Source: Zychaea mexicana
Lineage: Eukaryota > Mucoromycota > Mucoromycetes > Mucorales > Lichtheimiaceae
Assembly: GCF_025766255.1 (NCBI RefSeq)
Contig: NW_026516750.1
Location: forward strand, 62,001-126,000
Reading direction: 5' to 3'
Length of the DNA stretch: 64,000 nucleotides
In this document: one piece after another, positions 12,359-25,555 of the stretch
How positions within the stretch are numbered: position 1 is the first letter of the stretch
Layout of the letters: each line of letters begins with the position of its first letter
Translations under genes and position numbers: made by a program
Notes under the pieces: generated by a model
The model's database searches: none
What the model saw: only the letters and a program-made list of their open reading frames with translations
Told to the model about the DNA's origin: nothing

Positions 12359-15300
12359 CAACAACACAAGAATGGGAAAGAATCCTGACTCTATATTTGG
12401 GAGGAAAGGAAAAATAACAGACGAGAGGGAAGGGATGAGGGACAGGATCCCTTATTTTGGTGATGAACTGCATTTATTGATTTTTTTATTTATTTTTGTT
12501 CCTATTATTATACACTCTACCTACTTATTCATGTTGCATTTACTCTATTTTACCATTTACAACTGCATAATATATTATTCACGTTACAATTCTGAACCTA
12601 CTCCCATAGTGCCCATGTAACAAATGTTTGTGTGACAATGCTAACATAACAAACTATATGCAGCCCTTAAATTGTCTAGTGTCGTTAGCTCAGAAATCTG
12701 CCAACATATTGACACTTGCATCCATACAAGGCAAACATAATTAAACGGATCGATTACTCTATGCACCGTTCATACAAGTGTTCGTGTTTAATTGTATATC
12801 CAAGCATCATAAACTGAACGCTTGCAACCGATGCCTCACGTTGGATGAGTGCTTCTCTTCCTGGAAGTTGGCAGCATATTGTGACAATCACATTATTACA
12901 CTGTACGCTTAGAACTTGGATGAAACATTCTACACGTCAAAATTATAGAGTCTATAAAAATTCGCTTTTTAGGAGTTGCTTTGTTTTTCTTGAGATGATA
13001 CTGACTATGTCCTTCTGAGTTTTAGTCTAGACGCCCTTGACCCGGCCTCTTTTCTTGTAGCTTCAATCCGTGAGCGATAGCTTGGTCGCCGCTTGCCGTT
13101 CTTCGCAGCAGCGTCTTGGTCTGCATGGTTGTCTGAAAGTATTTTTTCATATGGACTAGGAAGCACGAGACAGTTCAGAATTAACAGTAGAAGTTGGTTA
13201 GGAGACCAAATTATATAACATTTTTTCGAGCTCGTACGATGAACGAATGTGTCAATGTATCCGATAGTAGAAACAATGTTGTTGTCGAGTAGCTCCAATG
13301 GCTTCCGTTAGGTACTACGGCGATAATAATACTTAATCGGGTTGTAAGTCGAGTTGTATACCCCCATGCGATGGTCCGGACATTGTAGTTATTTTTGTTT
13401 AATCGTACTTGATGTATTGATCTATATATAAAGATAACCACTACTACGACAGTACTTGATTGATCATAAGAGAGGTCTCGCAGTTTTTGGGAGCCGCCAT
13501 ATGCCATAATGTAATAGCAGGCGGCGCTTTTCACTCTCGAGAAAAGCAAGGTTTTCCTTAAAGACGTCAAAAAAAGCAACTGAGATGTTGTCTTATACTG
13601 CGTACTTATCGATGACGTTGAATATTCACTTAGTATGAAAACCCGAACAAAAAACTGTTGCGCATGCTGAAAAATAAAAGTATACATATTAGATCAGCCA
13701 GTTGTATACGATATAGTGCAATGTGTGATCATAAAGCCAATAGATATTGCAGGTGTGTCATTAGGTTCATAAGGAGGGTACTTGTGCTTATTTAGAGGAA
13801 CAGCAGTATCTAGATTATCTCGTTAATTTAAAGAAAACGCGCATATGCTTCTTGAACAGTTCTCCATGGAATGTCGAATTGTTAAGTTAAATCATGGTGG
13901 TAGTAATACTTGTTATCCAATTCATCTTTAAATATAGTCACCCATATGATAAGCTAATAATTTGTTTTTTCGAACAAACTGTTTGGTTAAAAGTGTGCTT
14001 GTACATAGCCGACCGTGTTGCATCTGAATGTGATGACAGTATTACTCATGATTTGTTGGAAATATTTGGTACTGCTCAACGCCTCAACAGAATACGACTT
14101 GGAAAACTGACCATGTTCTCGCCCACACCGAAAAGTACATATGACTTAGAAACGCTCACAAGACTGACCAAACATTTCGATGTAAGCATCTCGTTACTTA
14201 AATCAATACTGTACTGTACAACTCGTTGCTCGAACAGAAAAATTCGGTTATCTACCAATCTAGGGTTTAGGTGCGAAAAACCAAGGAAGTGTTAATAATT
14301 GAGAAGGCTTTATCGACAATATTACTGACACTGGGAGAGATGATAAGCAAAGAATGTAAATCCCTCAGAAACCTGTTTGTAACGGCTATCCTGGATTCTA
14401 AAGTACATTTATTCGTTTTGACTCAATGATCTATTATAGTCTTAAAAACTGTATTAAATAGCGTCACTAGTAGGAAATACTCCAGAAGTGGATCTATGCA
14501 ATAGCTAACTCAACATCGTCCTGGCAGCATTAATCACCAACCGGGAGCAACGTCTGCAGTAGTAAGGATCAGAAGTGTAAAAAATGAGGAAGAGATCGCT
14601 ACTAAATCCACGTGGTTTATAGGGCCAAGCTCTAGAAGCTCGCATCATATATCAATTACATCTAATCCCAAGTTACCCCTTATACCACAGCCTTCCATGC
14701 AATTAACATCGCCGCCATCATTTTGCCCCTTGGTTTTATTCTCTGATGGATTCTCTGAGATCTTGACCGTTTCAGAGGCAACCTACGAACCACCCGTTAA
14801 AAAAAATGATCTGTTTACTAGCATGCTCTTGATATCCTCGGGATGATTATGTTACTCAATCAACCACAAGACCCTCTCAATTTCATTTTTACAACCAGAA
14901 AAACTCCTTTAGTAGCGAAAATCATTGGTCACATTAGAAAGTAAAAGAAAACGGCATCATTTTTAGGACGATGAAAACATATATAAAAACAGTTTAATAA
15001 TGTATTGGTTTACAAGTAAAGTGATAATAAAAATGAAACTTATACAGTACTTAGTGAGGCATGGGTAGCTGATGACCAAGCTGATTGATCAGTGGGTCAA
15101 AGCGGGTAATAGCAGTCTGCAGACTGATTCCTCCTATACATCAAATAGAAACGACTGCACTTGGAATATCATACAGAGGTTACCCATTACTTTCTATCTA
15201 GGTATGATATTCCTTGAAAAGATTGAATTATGAAGCGATGGAAGTTAACGAGGTGTTGGGAATTTGAGTACAGTACGTAGTCGGCATGATAGCCTCAAGG

Positions 15301-15960
15301 CCTACTACAGTAGATGTAGTACAACATATACATATATATATGTGTGTGTGTTTATAAAACATTACCTTTCTAGTAACCTTTACACCACTTTTTCTATTCA
15401 AATTACATACTATAGCTTATACTATATAAGTTGAAGTACACAACTATACAAGTATAGACAAAATAAAAATCTTTGACTTATTGCCACTAAACGTTTTATT
15501 ACTATTTAGAATTAAAAATTGAAAAATATCGAATAAAGAATATTATTTGATCTCAATGAGTAAATAGGCCGTTCATTATAATTAAATGAGGAATACAAGT
15601 AAAACGCCGAATATATTAATCTATTGCAGTGTGTGTGTGTGTCATATTCTCGCTGGCATTTCTTGCATAAGACCAATAATAGGCGACAATTACTACAAAG
15701 CGCATACTGTATATTTTCTCTTGTAAAACATTTGCCACTATACCGTTTAACCATCCTCCTCAAGGATTCGAAGTGAAAGAGAGAAATTGATATTAAACAG
15801 CCCCATATCATGATATGGGGGGAAAAGACTGAAATAAGTGAGCGATTGAATTTAGCGTAGGAGTAATTAACGTGTAATCTCTCTGATAGATTATAACAAT
15901 CGAATTTGGAGAGGCCACACAATAAAAGACAAATTTTTGTAATGGCTGCACCAAAGCCAG
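12359..15960. other. Gene-poor AT-rich interval
   Basis: No gene is supported in 3.6 kb. Short frames are AT-driven and lack motifs. An alternating TA/TG stretch lies at 15325-15352 and a short TG run near 15633. No tRNA or transposase signature was found. Confidence 0.5.
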
Positions 15961-15970
15961 AACGAGAACA

Positions 15971-16230
15971 GCGTAGGCAATATCTACCTACGGCGCAACC
16001 ATAGGAAGCCTCTTTCCCAATTGCAAAGCGAGAGCAGTCGCTGCTTAAAATGGTGATCAACATATTCGAGTAAGATCGCACAGAGTAGCATCATCGTTTG
16101 TCCTGGAGAAGTCGCGAAGGCAGAACAGCTGACCGCGCAGACAATATTCATCCAGGGTGGAGCCATGAGAAGCCTCTTTCCGAATCCCAAAGCGAGAGCG
16201 ATGGCTTACTTAACCATGCGGATCAATAGG
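15971..16230. repeat. Imperfect direct duplication, two units of about 90 bases
   Basis: Unit A (about 15971-16062) and unit B (about 16135-16228) share GCCTCTTTCC, AAAGCGAGAGC and a GATCAA end in the same order, 164 bases apart. They differ by scattered substitutions, so the duplication is old. On the minus strand the shared block reads WERGFLW-like in one copy, but no intact gene is present. The origin is unknown. Confidence 0.55.
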
Positions 16231-16621
16231 CGGAGGTACTGGTCAGGCCGATTTGGTTCCGCATTCCCCGGTGATGTGTATGATAAACAAAGAGGAGCAA
16301 AAGAAAGCTTATACTGGTTAGACTCATGGGAGTAAAACAAAATGTGAGGCATTATAATGTGGATAATATAACGATTGAAACGTTGTAAGAAGATGATGGT
16401 ATGTTTACGTTGCTTGGGATCATGACATATCCGGTTCTTTAGTTTATCCATGCGAGTATAGCGGTACCTGCAAAGGGTGCGGAGCTTAGTCCCAAGGTGA
16501 AACCTGGGTGTAGTGCAGACGAGGCATAAACTGGAAGACTTTTAGAGATACTCGATGTATGTGTAAACCTCTTTTCTCTCTTTTTTGATATCCCATGCAG
16601 CAAAGCAGAAAGGCTTAGGCA

Positions 16622-18740
16622 GTGCGCAGTGGTTGTGTCGTTGTTTCAGTAATTTGGCAGTCAAGTAAAGGTTTTTTCATCACCACTCTTGTCTCTTTCT
16701 TCAACAAGAACCGTGATGGCAACAAAACTGGGCATGTAAGTAGAGCAAAGCGCGAACGAGTTACTCCATTCATTTCCTCACTCGCTCTTTCAAAAGAGTT
16801 CTTTCTTCTAACACATACTCCATTGGCAATTCGCTTTCTTTATGAACCCTTGTCGGCGAATCTGCTTTTGACACACGCGGTGTACTATGGAACCTTTACA
16901 GTGTAAGTTTTTCCTCCTACTTTAATCTTTCTCTTCCCCCCCAAAAAAAAAACACCTTTCAAATTTCAATGATCTCCAACTTGTTTTTTTTTCCAATGCG
17001 TCACCAACGTTTCTTTTAATCATTGTCATTGATTTTGCGTGTGTAGTAGTAGCGACGGCGGACGGATATGCGTGACGACTACAGGGTAATTACTTTTTTT
17101 CTGTGCTTCTTCAACTAGGGTAGCATTCTTCTGGTATTTACTTCTTAATGACTTGTTTTTCTACGTGCTTTCGTTGCTGTAGTTGTTAAGATTTATCAGG
17201 ATTGGTTCGCGGATTGGGCGATGCCTAACCTTTTTCTCTTTTGCCGGAAGACCTGAAAGAAATTTTGGTTTACCTTGCGAGTGGAAGAGCGAAAGCATGG
17301 TAAGTTCGATTGCGCATGCACCTCTCCAGTAAATCGTGACCTGCGCCCACCTCTTGATCCTGTACTCCCTGTGACCGCTTGCTGAGTCCTGGAAATGACT
17401 CGTATAAACTGACCACCGGCCGCGCATAGACGTTAGGTTCGGGGCACGGGTCGGCAACACGTAGAGACTATTTCAGTGGAGCGCGGCCACAACTAAACGC
17501 GATGACTGTCAGGGTCATGCCGCCGTAGCAGGCAGCCATACGGGATTGGGCAGTATGGTGAGGTCACGTACACGGATAAGAGGAGGCGTCACAGAGAAAG
17601 GTTAGTGGCAAAATATACACAAGAAAACGTTTGAAGAGCGAGCGAGGGGATGATTGTTTTTCTTTTTTTTTTCTGTATCTATGATAAATTCTGAAGCCAA
17701 GCAAAGGTGATGGCTTTCCAGCAATGGAGGGTAGTGAATGGGCCGCGACGATCTGTTCTGGAAATACGTGGTGAGTGATTGAATTGAAGGTTTGCTTGCT
17801 TACACATTATATACTCCAAGTGTAACTTTCTGATTTTGTCTGTGATTAGGGGCGCGTCATCTTCCAGTGCTGCCGTGTGTATGTGTGGATGACGATCATC
17901 TCTTTCTACCCAAAAGCAAGATCATGCAAATGAGGTTTTACCGATGTTAGTCTATTGCTGGGCCGGTTTTCCGATTTTTTGGCCGTTCATCCTGGGATGG
18001 CTACTATGGCGAGCGACGGTCGTTCCACTGCGGGTCGCCTTGCTCATCTGTGAGATGTTTGCTATGGTCGTTGATTGTGAATATGCGAAATAGACATTGC
18101 GTAATTCTGGACAGTCGCTGAGCAGTACAGGAATGCGAGCGCAAAATGGTGAGCCATCGTTCCTCTCCGATGCTAAAACTGGATAACCACAGCTGTTGCA
18201 CCAAGGTTTTGTAGGATCTCGCTCAACTTAATATCAGAGCGTAAGGGAAGGCATCGAATCATTCTCAGGTATGTAGAGGAGAAATTTGGTTTTGTGTGTG
18301 CGATTGAAGGAAACGCGTATAACTGACTCTTCTTCGCTTGGATGTAGGCGCTTTCTACTGGAGATTTTCACGTGCCTGGAGTTTCCTTCGGTCTTGATCA
18401 GCGGTCGCATAGTAAGTTTTATCAATTAATTTAAGGGTTATGATCGAGAAAAAGCGCGGCATAAACTTATAAGTTGATTTGATCATATTGTGGTTCCTTC
18501 CATAGAATAAGCGATCGTTTTGTAGGGATATATCAAAGAAGCCGGAAGATTGTATATTTTGGGTATTCTGTTGATCGATTGGTGGCGCCTGCACTTCGCT
18601 GCCTTTCGCGACAGCGTATTTTACAAAGCAATCCCGAACCACTGTTTCTATCACTAATCTTCTGGGTGCATGGCCAGGAGCTAGAGACAGAACCAGTATC
18701 CGTTTGAGTGTGGTATTACGGCTTACCACTACGAGTTTGA
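16622..18740 (+). pseudogene. Pieces of an unrecognised, probably decayed multi-exon membrane-protein gene
   Basis: Several protein-like stretches with splice-like borders lie in order on the plus strand but do not join in one frame. They are: an open frame to 16903 ending at a GTAAGT donor (FLYEPLSANLLLTHAVYYG); an exon-like frame starting at about 17182 and ending at a GTAAGT donor near 17300; a 20-codon start at 17710 joined through GTGAGT...GATTAG at 17771-17849; a strongly hydrophobic stretch around 17940-18090 (VYCWAGFPIFWPFILGW); an intron-like GTATGT...GGATGTAG at 18269-18348 with TAACTGAC; a GTAAGT donor at 18411; and another frame, LLIDWWRLHFAAFRDSV, near 18570. Frame changes between pieces suggest decay, although missed introns are possible. 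The family is unknown. Confidence 0.3.
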
Positions 18741-19266
18741 TCAGGCGGCGAACACGGATGGGGATCGCTGACGCATCATCTCCTCGCGATGAACCCTGGA
18801 AACGCTGCTATATATTGCAACGGCTAAGAGTGTGTCATTGTTCTTATTTGATAATCTTTGACGTTTTTTTATATCACATAACATTAAACTGATGGTTATA
18901 CGACGAAGATGGGTATATTGCAACTGATCTCTACTCTCTCTTTACTAGTTTTTTTGGTACAGAAATCATATTTCTTTTTACCGAAGAATAGATTGAGACG
19001 TTTAAATAATTATCTCGATCAATGTCGTGTACTGAATATATTACTTTGTCTCAGGAAGGTATGTTTTCTTGGATAGGAATTTAAGCGACAGCAGGTTAAT
19101 TTAGTATTGAGGAATTCATACTTATCTGATCTCATCCGATTTGTAAAGATTCCGATAAGGCCTCGAAAAATTATCGGCGAGCCTTTGGAAATTAGCAAAT
19201 GACTCTTGCTTTAATTTAAAAAGTGCTTGTAATTAAGGGTTTACTGCTATAGCTATGTACTTAATA

Positions 19267-22200
19267 TTATTCATCATCATCTGGTAAGAATCCACCACCA
19301 GCACCACCAGAATTTTCAGGCTGAACTCCACCTCCACCAGCTATATCCTCACTAGGCCGATCTTGGTGTCGGTTCTTCAGGAAAGATTCCCATTGCGTCT
19401 CTTGGTGATCATCCTCTGCTGTTGTTGTACTTTTCGAATCATTGTTATCGGCAACAGACGAAGTTGAGGATGATGGCGGGTTGTTACTACCATAGTCTCG
19501 CTCCAGTCGAGCTTGGATCAGCGTACCCAAAATAAGCTTTCGCCATCGACCATACACTTCTTTCTCTTGTTTTTTTATTGCTTTAGTGGCTTCAGTATGT
19601 TGGTGCTCTTCCCATGCCTATTTTTTACTCAAAGTTTAGTTTTATTTAAACAAATTAGGGGGGACATGGCCGGTAGCCTCTTTAGTGACGAATACATACC
19701 TCGAGAAGAACGGCTTTATTTTCTTTGGCGACAACAATGCCAGCTGTGACAGGAACAGAACGTCGTTTGATGAACTCAAAATCCACCACTGCTTCTGCAT
19801 AATTGATCCCTAACCGTCGAGCAATTTTCGCAATACCATTGACTAGATTGTTACGAGAATCCAAGCATAAGTATACTTTGTAAGCTATGGTCCTCCCCCA
19901 CAAGCTCACAAGAGTGTAGTCTTACTTGGAATATGAGCTGCTCCAGGCGGTAGCATTTCTGGGGTGTATAGGTCAACTCTTCCATATGCATTTCTTGGAA
20001 CAATACCCTAAATTTTCCAGCAACATAATATTTTAGATGAGTATATGATTTGTATCCGTAGACCTACGCTATAAAACAGACTCGATAACTTACATCAACC
20101 ACAGGCGGAGGCTTGTAAACATCTGTCTGCCATGTGCCATAGCACGCAACTTGTAGCGGCGCGCCTTCTTGCTTGGCCAACTCCTGCGCTCGTTTTCTCT
20201 CCATGGTTACTGCTCTTGCATTCACACGCTTGACAGGCTGTTCACCATCCTTTATGACACGTCCTTGCTTGATCCACGTTTCTGCTGTATGCACCGGCTT
20301 GACACACGACCGCGGATAGATCGACTCGCCTCGAATATGACCCAACACGGGTTCCTTTGGGTGCAACACTTCAAATTTCTTCAAGTGGCGTTCCAAAGCA
20401 TAGAGTGGATGATTGTTGAATGCACCTATTGACGTCGGCATAGGCTCCCCCGTATTCAAGTTTTCCAATTCATCTTGTTCTTTTTCTTCACGCTTACCCC
20501 AGCGTTTTCTCTGAATGATCCTATAACATCCTTCCCACCAAGAATTGAATCCACCTTCCTTTTCCCGTTTCGTGAGTTCTTTCTCGCGTAATCGCATCGC
20601 TTTGCCCATGTTGGATGTGTAGCGGCGTGTCACGTCAACACATCCATCCTGGTCTGCTGGAAAAGCAAGTACGATTGACGTGACGTTCCGTCGATCTCCG
20701 CTACTCGGTTCCATGGATTTGCGCTGGTTGTAGTAGCCGCGAATCGGATCGATACAGACCCACTGCTCTGTAAATGGATTAAACACCTCGGCCCACACGG
20801 TGGGCGGTTTAGCGTTGCGCGCTTTCAGCTCTTCATCTAGGGTAGTGTCCTTTTGTAACTTTGGTCGAGGAGTTCGCATAGGGAATTTGAGTTTTTCAGT
20901 AGTAGTGGATGTTTCAGCTGAATTCTCTAATCAAAGTTTCATAATCAGCCATAGTGTATACAAGTGCATTTGTGTTTGTGTTTTGTGCGTTGAGAATATA
21001 TAGCTAAAGTCAATGTCCCGTTTTCCTTTCCTTTGAGTACGTAGTAATGCTTGTGATAATTGAATTCTTACCTGGTTCTACTGAGGGCTCTTTCCGCTTG
21101 TTGGTTGGTATCCGATACGGTAAAGGCTGTAGTGAGCAAACAAGTCGCGCATCAAATGACAGTGCACGTAGTATAGCGACAAAAAGCTCGCCAGATGTGT
21201 CTCGAAAACCTTCCTGGGAAACTAACTTGTCGATAAACTCCATGGCCGACGGGATATTCTCACCATCCACCATATCATGCTTTTCCAACGTTCCTAAAAT
21301 AGGCTTTAAAAAATGTATGTATCAGCAACTGTGTACATTATAAGCATACCACACAAGAAGACAGCAAAATACTTACAAAGTTACCCGCTGTCAAATCAGC
21401 GCTTTTTAAGAACGCGTAGTCATCATATGCTCGCGTTACCAAACCGGCACCAACAAGCGTAAAATACTCGCGCCACCATGTTAGTAGCCATTTAACCCCT
21501 GTTTCAAAATCCTTTTCTGATTCATCCTTTCGACCGCATTGTTTTTGAATATGGTCTGGAACCACCGATAAACAGACAGCCTTTAATATTAGCGCGTTGT
21601 CAGTCATACGTTCGTACTTTCAACAATGGAAATGTTTTGGATTGGTTTAGAAGGAGAAAAGACATAATCTTACTTGTACTTCGTTGGACGCGCACCACGC
21701 GTTCCTTATCATATAATGTCCAATCAGCAGCATGACATGACTATGATGCATTGCTTCACGTAAACTTCGATCGTATTCCGCTTGCCACTTTGATTTTCTA
21801 CATGTCCACAAAACGTTGCTGCATAAGTCTATCACTATCCATCCTGCAGAACATGGCTAATGCTAGTAAGCTCTTACTTTAACACTGCACGTGGCGCCTC
21901 GAACACAACTTCAACGTCCTTATACTGAGACGCCTCTTGGGTTTTATAACCAGTACTGCCGTCTTCTTGCTGTTGCTGTTGTTGTTGTGATGAAATCACT
22001 TGTTGTTCAGGGACTTTAACATCCTCCCAATCAATATTGTCTTCATCATCCATATCACTGTCGCTATCTTCTTGATCTTGCTCGTTTATAACCATGGGTA
22101 TAGGTGGTGAAGAAGGTGCAGTTGCCATGTTTTTGAAATCTCTACCTCCCCTGTTCGCTTCATTCTCTTCAGCTTGCATGAACTGTTCAGCTAATTCATC

Positions 22201-22491
22201 GTCTTGAGTATAAGCTCGCTGTTTGCCCTTGCGAATCTTAGTCTCAGCACCTTTGTCAGGGCGGTGGTTTTTGTTATTGTCATTACTGCTGCTGCTGCGG
22301 CGGCCGTGATCGGCACCAGTGGTGGTTGAAGCGGCTTTCTGTCGTCTCGTTTGTCGCCGTTTTGAGGATTCCGCAGGCGAATCATTATTCTTGGATGAAC
22401 TTTTTAGACGCGTAGATGATCGCGTTGATCGTCGTTTTGTAGGTTCGGTTTCTGGTTGATCGTTGGCTCTTTTAGTACCGCGTTTTGCCAT
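19267..22491 (-). CDS. RAD4: DNA damage recognition protein Rad4/XPC
   Basis: The model is complement(join(19267..19617, 19700..19842, 19926..20007, 20094..20926, 21072..21303, 21377..21616, 21674..21818, 21878..22491)), 879 residues, eight exons in frame throughout. The order is family-typical: a basic and acidic disordered N-terminus with a Gln run (about 190-200); a transglutaminase-like fold from about 205 (HSHVMLLIGHYMIRNAW) to WAEVFNPFTEQWVCIDPIRG; BHD1-2 (NNHPLYALERHLKKFEVLHP); and BHD3 (GIVPRNAYGRVDLYTPEMLP, then ARRLGI and SVPVTAGIVVAKE). The short-linker acceptor at 19842 was preferred because it gives the linker length of yeast Rad4. Rad4/XPC binds distorted DNA and starts global nucleotide excision repair in the nucleus, with Rad23 and TFIIH. 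The C-terminus is acidic and Gly-rich, ending in DDDE. Confidence 0.93.
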
Positions 22492-23277
22492 AGTGTTACA
22501 TACAAAGAAAAAGAAGAGCAAAAAAAAAAAAGAAAGGCGTGAAATGCAGGGTTTGATATTCCGAAACAAGTCAATTTCATGCATGGAGTCTTTTATATAA
22601 ATGGTTATATGCCACACCGTCTATCAAGAGCTGCTAACTTATTGACCATAGCATTTGGCCAACAGCGAGCTACACCAATATTAATATGCACTATAGCGTG
22701 TTCTATCCAAGAACTATGTCATTGTGTGGATTTGTCAATTACATGATTATGTACTTTCTATAATTGGTCCGCTCTATAATTACCACCCTGACAAGGACAA
22801 TCTAGTATGGTTGTAGAAGGGTAAATGGGTACGATAATAGCTATGTATTTTCATAGCTGCTTCTAATAGTAGTACGCGAATGCTTAAATTATTCTGGAAG
22901 CGTATAAAGCGATACAGCATTAGTAGGATCATGGTTAATCAGAGCTTACTTTTGTTGTCTGCGTGCTATTGATGTTTCTTGTCATCCTCACCTAACTAGA
23001 CTTCAGCAGCAGCAGTTTGCTATTTAACTCGAAAACACATTATGTTATTAAATGAAAACGAGTAATACTACACATAAAACATCATCATCTAGCAGTACAA
23101 GACACACCGAAAAGACATTCATTATCCATGGCATTTTTGAGCTTGGGGTTACACAAAGCAGCTTGCAAATCTGGTTCGACTGAATACAGCAGTCACGACT
23201 ATTCAATGTTCGAGACAGCAAGGGAATAAAAAGCAAAAATACCAACAACCAACCTTTACATATAAAAGTCTACAAAA
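22492..23277. promoter_or_regulatory. Divergent intergenic region between RAD4 and NDUFB4
   Basis: This 786-base region holds the 5' ends of two outward-facing genes. No open frame is supported. On the RAD4 side the minus strand is pyrimidine-rich (long T/C run at 22506-22538) just before the ATG. No certain TATA box or damage-response element could be assigned by eye. Confidence 0.45.
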
Positions 23278-23630
23278 ATGGGTCACGACATCAAGCTCGA
23301 TCCTGCAATTGAACGATGGGCCCATCTCCGTGAAAACACCCATCTTTACTTTGGCTGGAACAAGAGAAACACAAGACGCTCCCTCGTTTGGCTCGCCATT
23401 GTTCCCGTTGGTTTGACCGCTTTGGCCTACGCGACCCAGGTATATATACATATATACATGTGAAATTCAGTGCGAGTTTCTATATATAAACGGAAACGGA
23501 AAGTTTTTTTTTGAAGGGCATTTTACTTACTTACCTTACTATTTTAAATGCATTTTTATAGGGCAAGTGGAATCTTACCGCATCACAAACCAAGGCTGAA
23601 ATGAACAATCAGAAACCCGAATCTCAATAA
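23278..23630 (+). CDS. NDUFB4: Complex I accessory subunit NDUFB4/B15-type
   Basis: The model is join(23278..23439, 23562..23630), 76 residues, with one phase-0 intron (GTATAT...TTTATAG). The start KLDPAIERWAHLREN followed by a single membrane helix (about 36-53) and a short tail beginning GKWNLT is the pattern of fungal and plant B15/NDUFB4 proteins, which are single-pass accessory subunits of the membrane arm of mitochondrial NADH:ubiquinone oxidoreductase. There is no cleavable presequence, as usual in this family. The ATG has A at -3. Its stop faces the stop of the MTF1 gene, 197 bases away. Confidence 0.82.
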
Positions 23631-23827
23631 ACAAAACTTGAAGCGTCGACCCTTTTTAGAAACGTTATATTCCAGCACATACAATACACGCGAAAAAGTA
23701 ACACCAGTGGTGTGCTCATCCTATTATGATTCTGCTTATTTTGTGGCAGGAACGTGCTCTCTCTATGGTTTATTTTTATTATGATTGTTATTATTATAAT
23801 TACAAAATAGTTGGATATACACATGAT

Positions 23828-25555
23828 TTATGAAAAGTCGAATTCGAACAATACTCGCGGACGCAACGGCCATTGATCGAATTTGATCGCAACCTCATCC
23901 AACTGCTCAACAGTCATATCACCCACTTCGACACGCGCATCAAAGGATAATCGGTCGAGAAGAATTTCAGCACCGGGACCAAGTGTCCTGCAAAAAATAT
24001 ATAGAAAACCGCCATGATTAGTGTATGGAACTATACACATATTTCAAAGAAATCGTGTTGATGGGAGGAAAGCGGGAGGAGATGAAGAAGAAGGGGCACT
24101 TACTTTATCATCTTGGCCAGCGGTTGACGTTGCATGACAAACAAATGCTTCAATACATATTCAAACACATCCCATTGTGCTATCATGAATCACAATTTCA
24201 AAAGTTAGGGTGTTGTGGACAACAACGTAGAGGGAAATTTGATATGCTTTTAAGTGAGACTCGAGATACTTACCAGTAATCCGTCGCTTCTCGTTAGGCA
24301 AAACATTAACAAGATAGTATGGCATCTATACATAAGGATAGCCTGTCAGTTTGTCTTCTATGTATCTTCGCTACCAACACTTGGCTACCAACACTTGAAA
24401 GTGTACGATGCTTTTTACCCTTCCCGTCCTAAGATTGTGTTCTTACATTTGGGAACATTCCACTTGGCTCAGTGACATACACACATTCCACACTTGCACA
24501 GGCTTCGATAACGATGCTCATCTTGCAACGCGCCATTGACCCTGGTGGTGCTGTAAATTTCTACATTAAGCAAAAGTAAAAAGACATTTCAATTCTCCAC
24601 GTGCTAAGTCATACCACCATCATTACTGATGGTACTCTTTATTCCCCCCTCTCAAACGCCACCACTCACCTGATACAATTGCTCTGGCATCCACATGGCC
24701 ATCTGGATACGACCGTTAGAATGCATTGCCATCCGATTACTGATACACGAAGCAAACTGGGCTAATAGCTGTTCACCCCTTGATGATCTTGGCAACGTGC
24801 CGGTGAAGAATAAATGTGGATGAACTAGAATAAAGTTTTTAGAGTTCCTTCTTATCCCAATACAAATAATCCCAAAAGAGGTAGACAGACAATATACCTC
24901 GACTCCAATCAGTATCAGCTATATCGCCAATATAATTTGGTTTTTTGAGTTCGAGGTAAGTATCCCAGTCGTAACCATCCTTCTTCAACAATTCGATCAC
25001 GCCTTTTGACTCTTTTGCCATATCCTATATATTTCACCCCACAGATTTGTTTTAGAACTCCAGTATCGCGTAATTTCTCGATAATAGAATTTCAACATAC
25101 AGACATCCACTTTGCGTATTTGGCATTGTTCTCAACAGTAATGATACGCTTGAATCCAGCCTGGACCATGCCACTTGTCCACGCACCAAGTCCTTTCGTA
25201 TGTTTAAGAAAACGGGTTTAGTAAAAGTCATGTTTTCTTTCCGCATGACACCCAGTACAACTCTGATAGCCTGCCACCTTACCAGGATATAGCTCCACAG
25301 CTGTAACATCTCGTGGATTTGCAATTTTTAACTTTTTCAGGGCCATTTCTATAACGATTTATTGTATAAACATAAGCATATTAAAAAAAATTACAATGTC
25401 AAAACAGGGAATTCCGCCCACTAGTTACATGTATACATACGTGCAGTTTTGACATTGGCAAGCGTTGCTCGAGGAGAAAGTAATGAGCCCTTGGGTCTGA
25501 ACGTCGTGTTCCATTCGTTGAGTTCTGGAAGTTTTAGTAATGGAAGCCTTCTCAT
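23828..25555 (-). CDS. MTF1: Mitochondrial transcription factor MTF1/mtTFB (rRNA dimethylase fold)
   Basis: The model is complement(join(23828..23987, 24104..24179, 24274..24325, 24447..24560, 24670..24824, 24898..25024, 25101..25192, 25283..25348, 25441..25555)), nine exons and 318 residues; all phases close. The Rossmann-like order of the KsgA/Dim1 family is visible: VELYPGLGAWTSGM (degenerate SAM-loop region), IITVENN (acid after strand 2), DIADTDW, then HLFFTGTLP in place of the strict NLPY catalytic motif. The start LNEWNTTFRPKGSLLSPRAT and the end LRPRVLFEFDFS fit fungal Mtf1 better than a ribosomal methylase. The protein should act with the single-subunit mitochondrial RNA polymerase in promoter melting. 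Loss of the methylase motif is expected for this branch. Donors are GTAAGN, GTATGT, GTATAT or GTGAGT. Confidence 0.85.

Noticed and set aside
13894..14295. Plus-strand frame of 133 codons
   Set aside because: AT-rich, mixed composition, no motif, no promoter-like leader, and no splice partners.
21841..21877. Shorter first intron of RAD4 using the CTGCAG acceptor near 21845
   Set aside because: It would be only about 33 bases and leads into a stop. The acceptor next to 21818 gives 59 bases and keeps the conserved frame.
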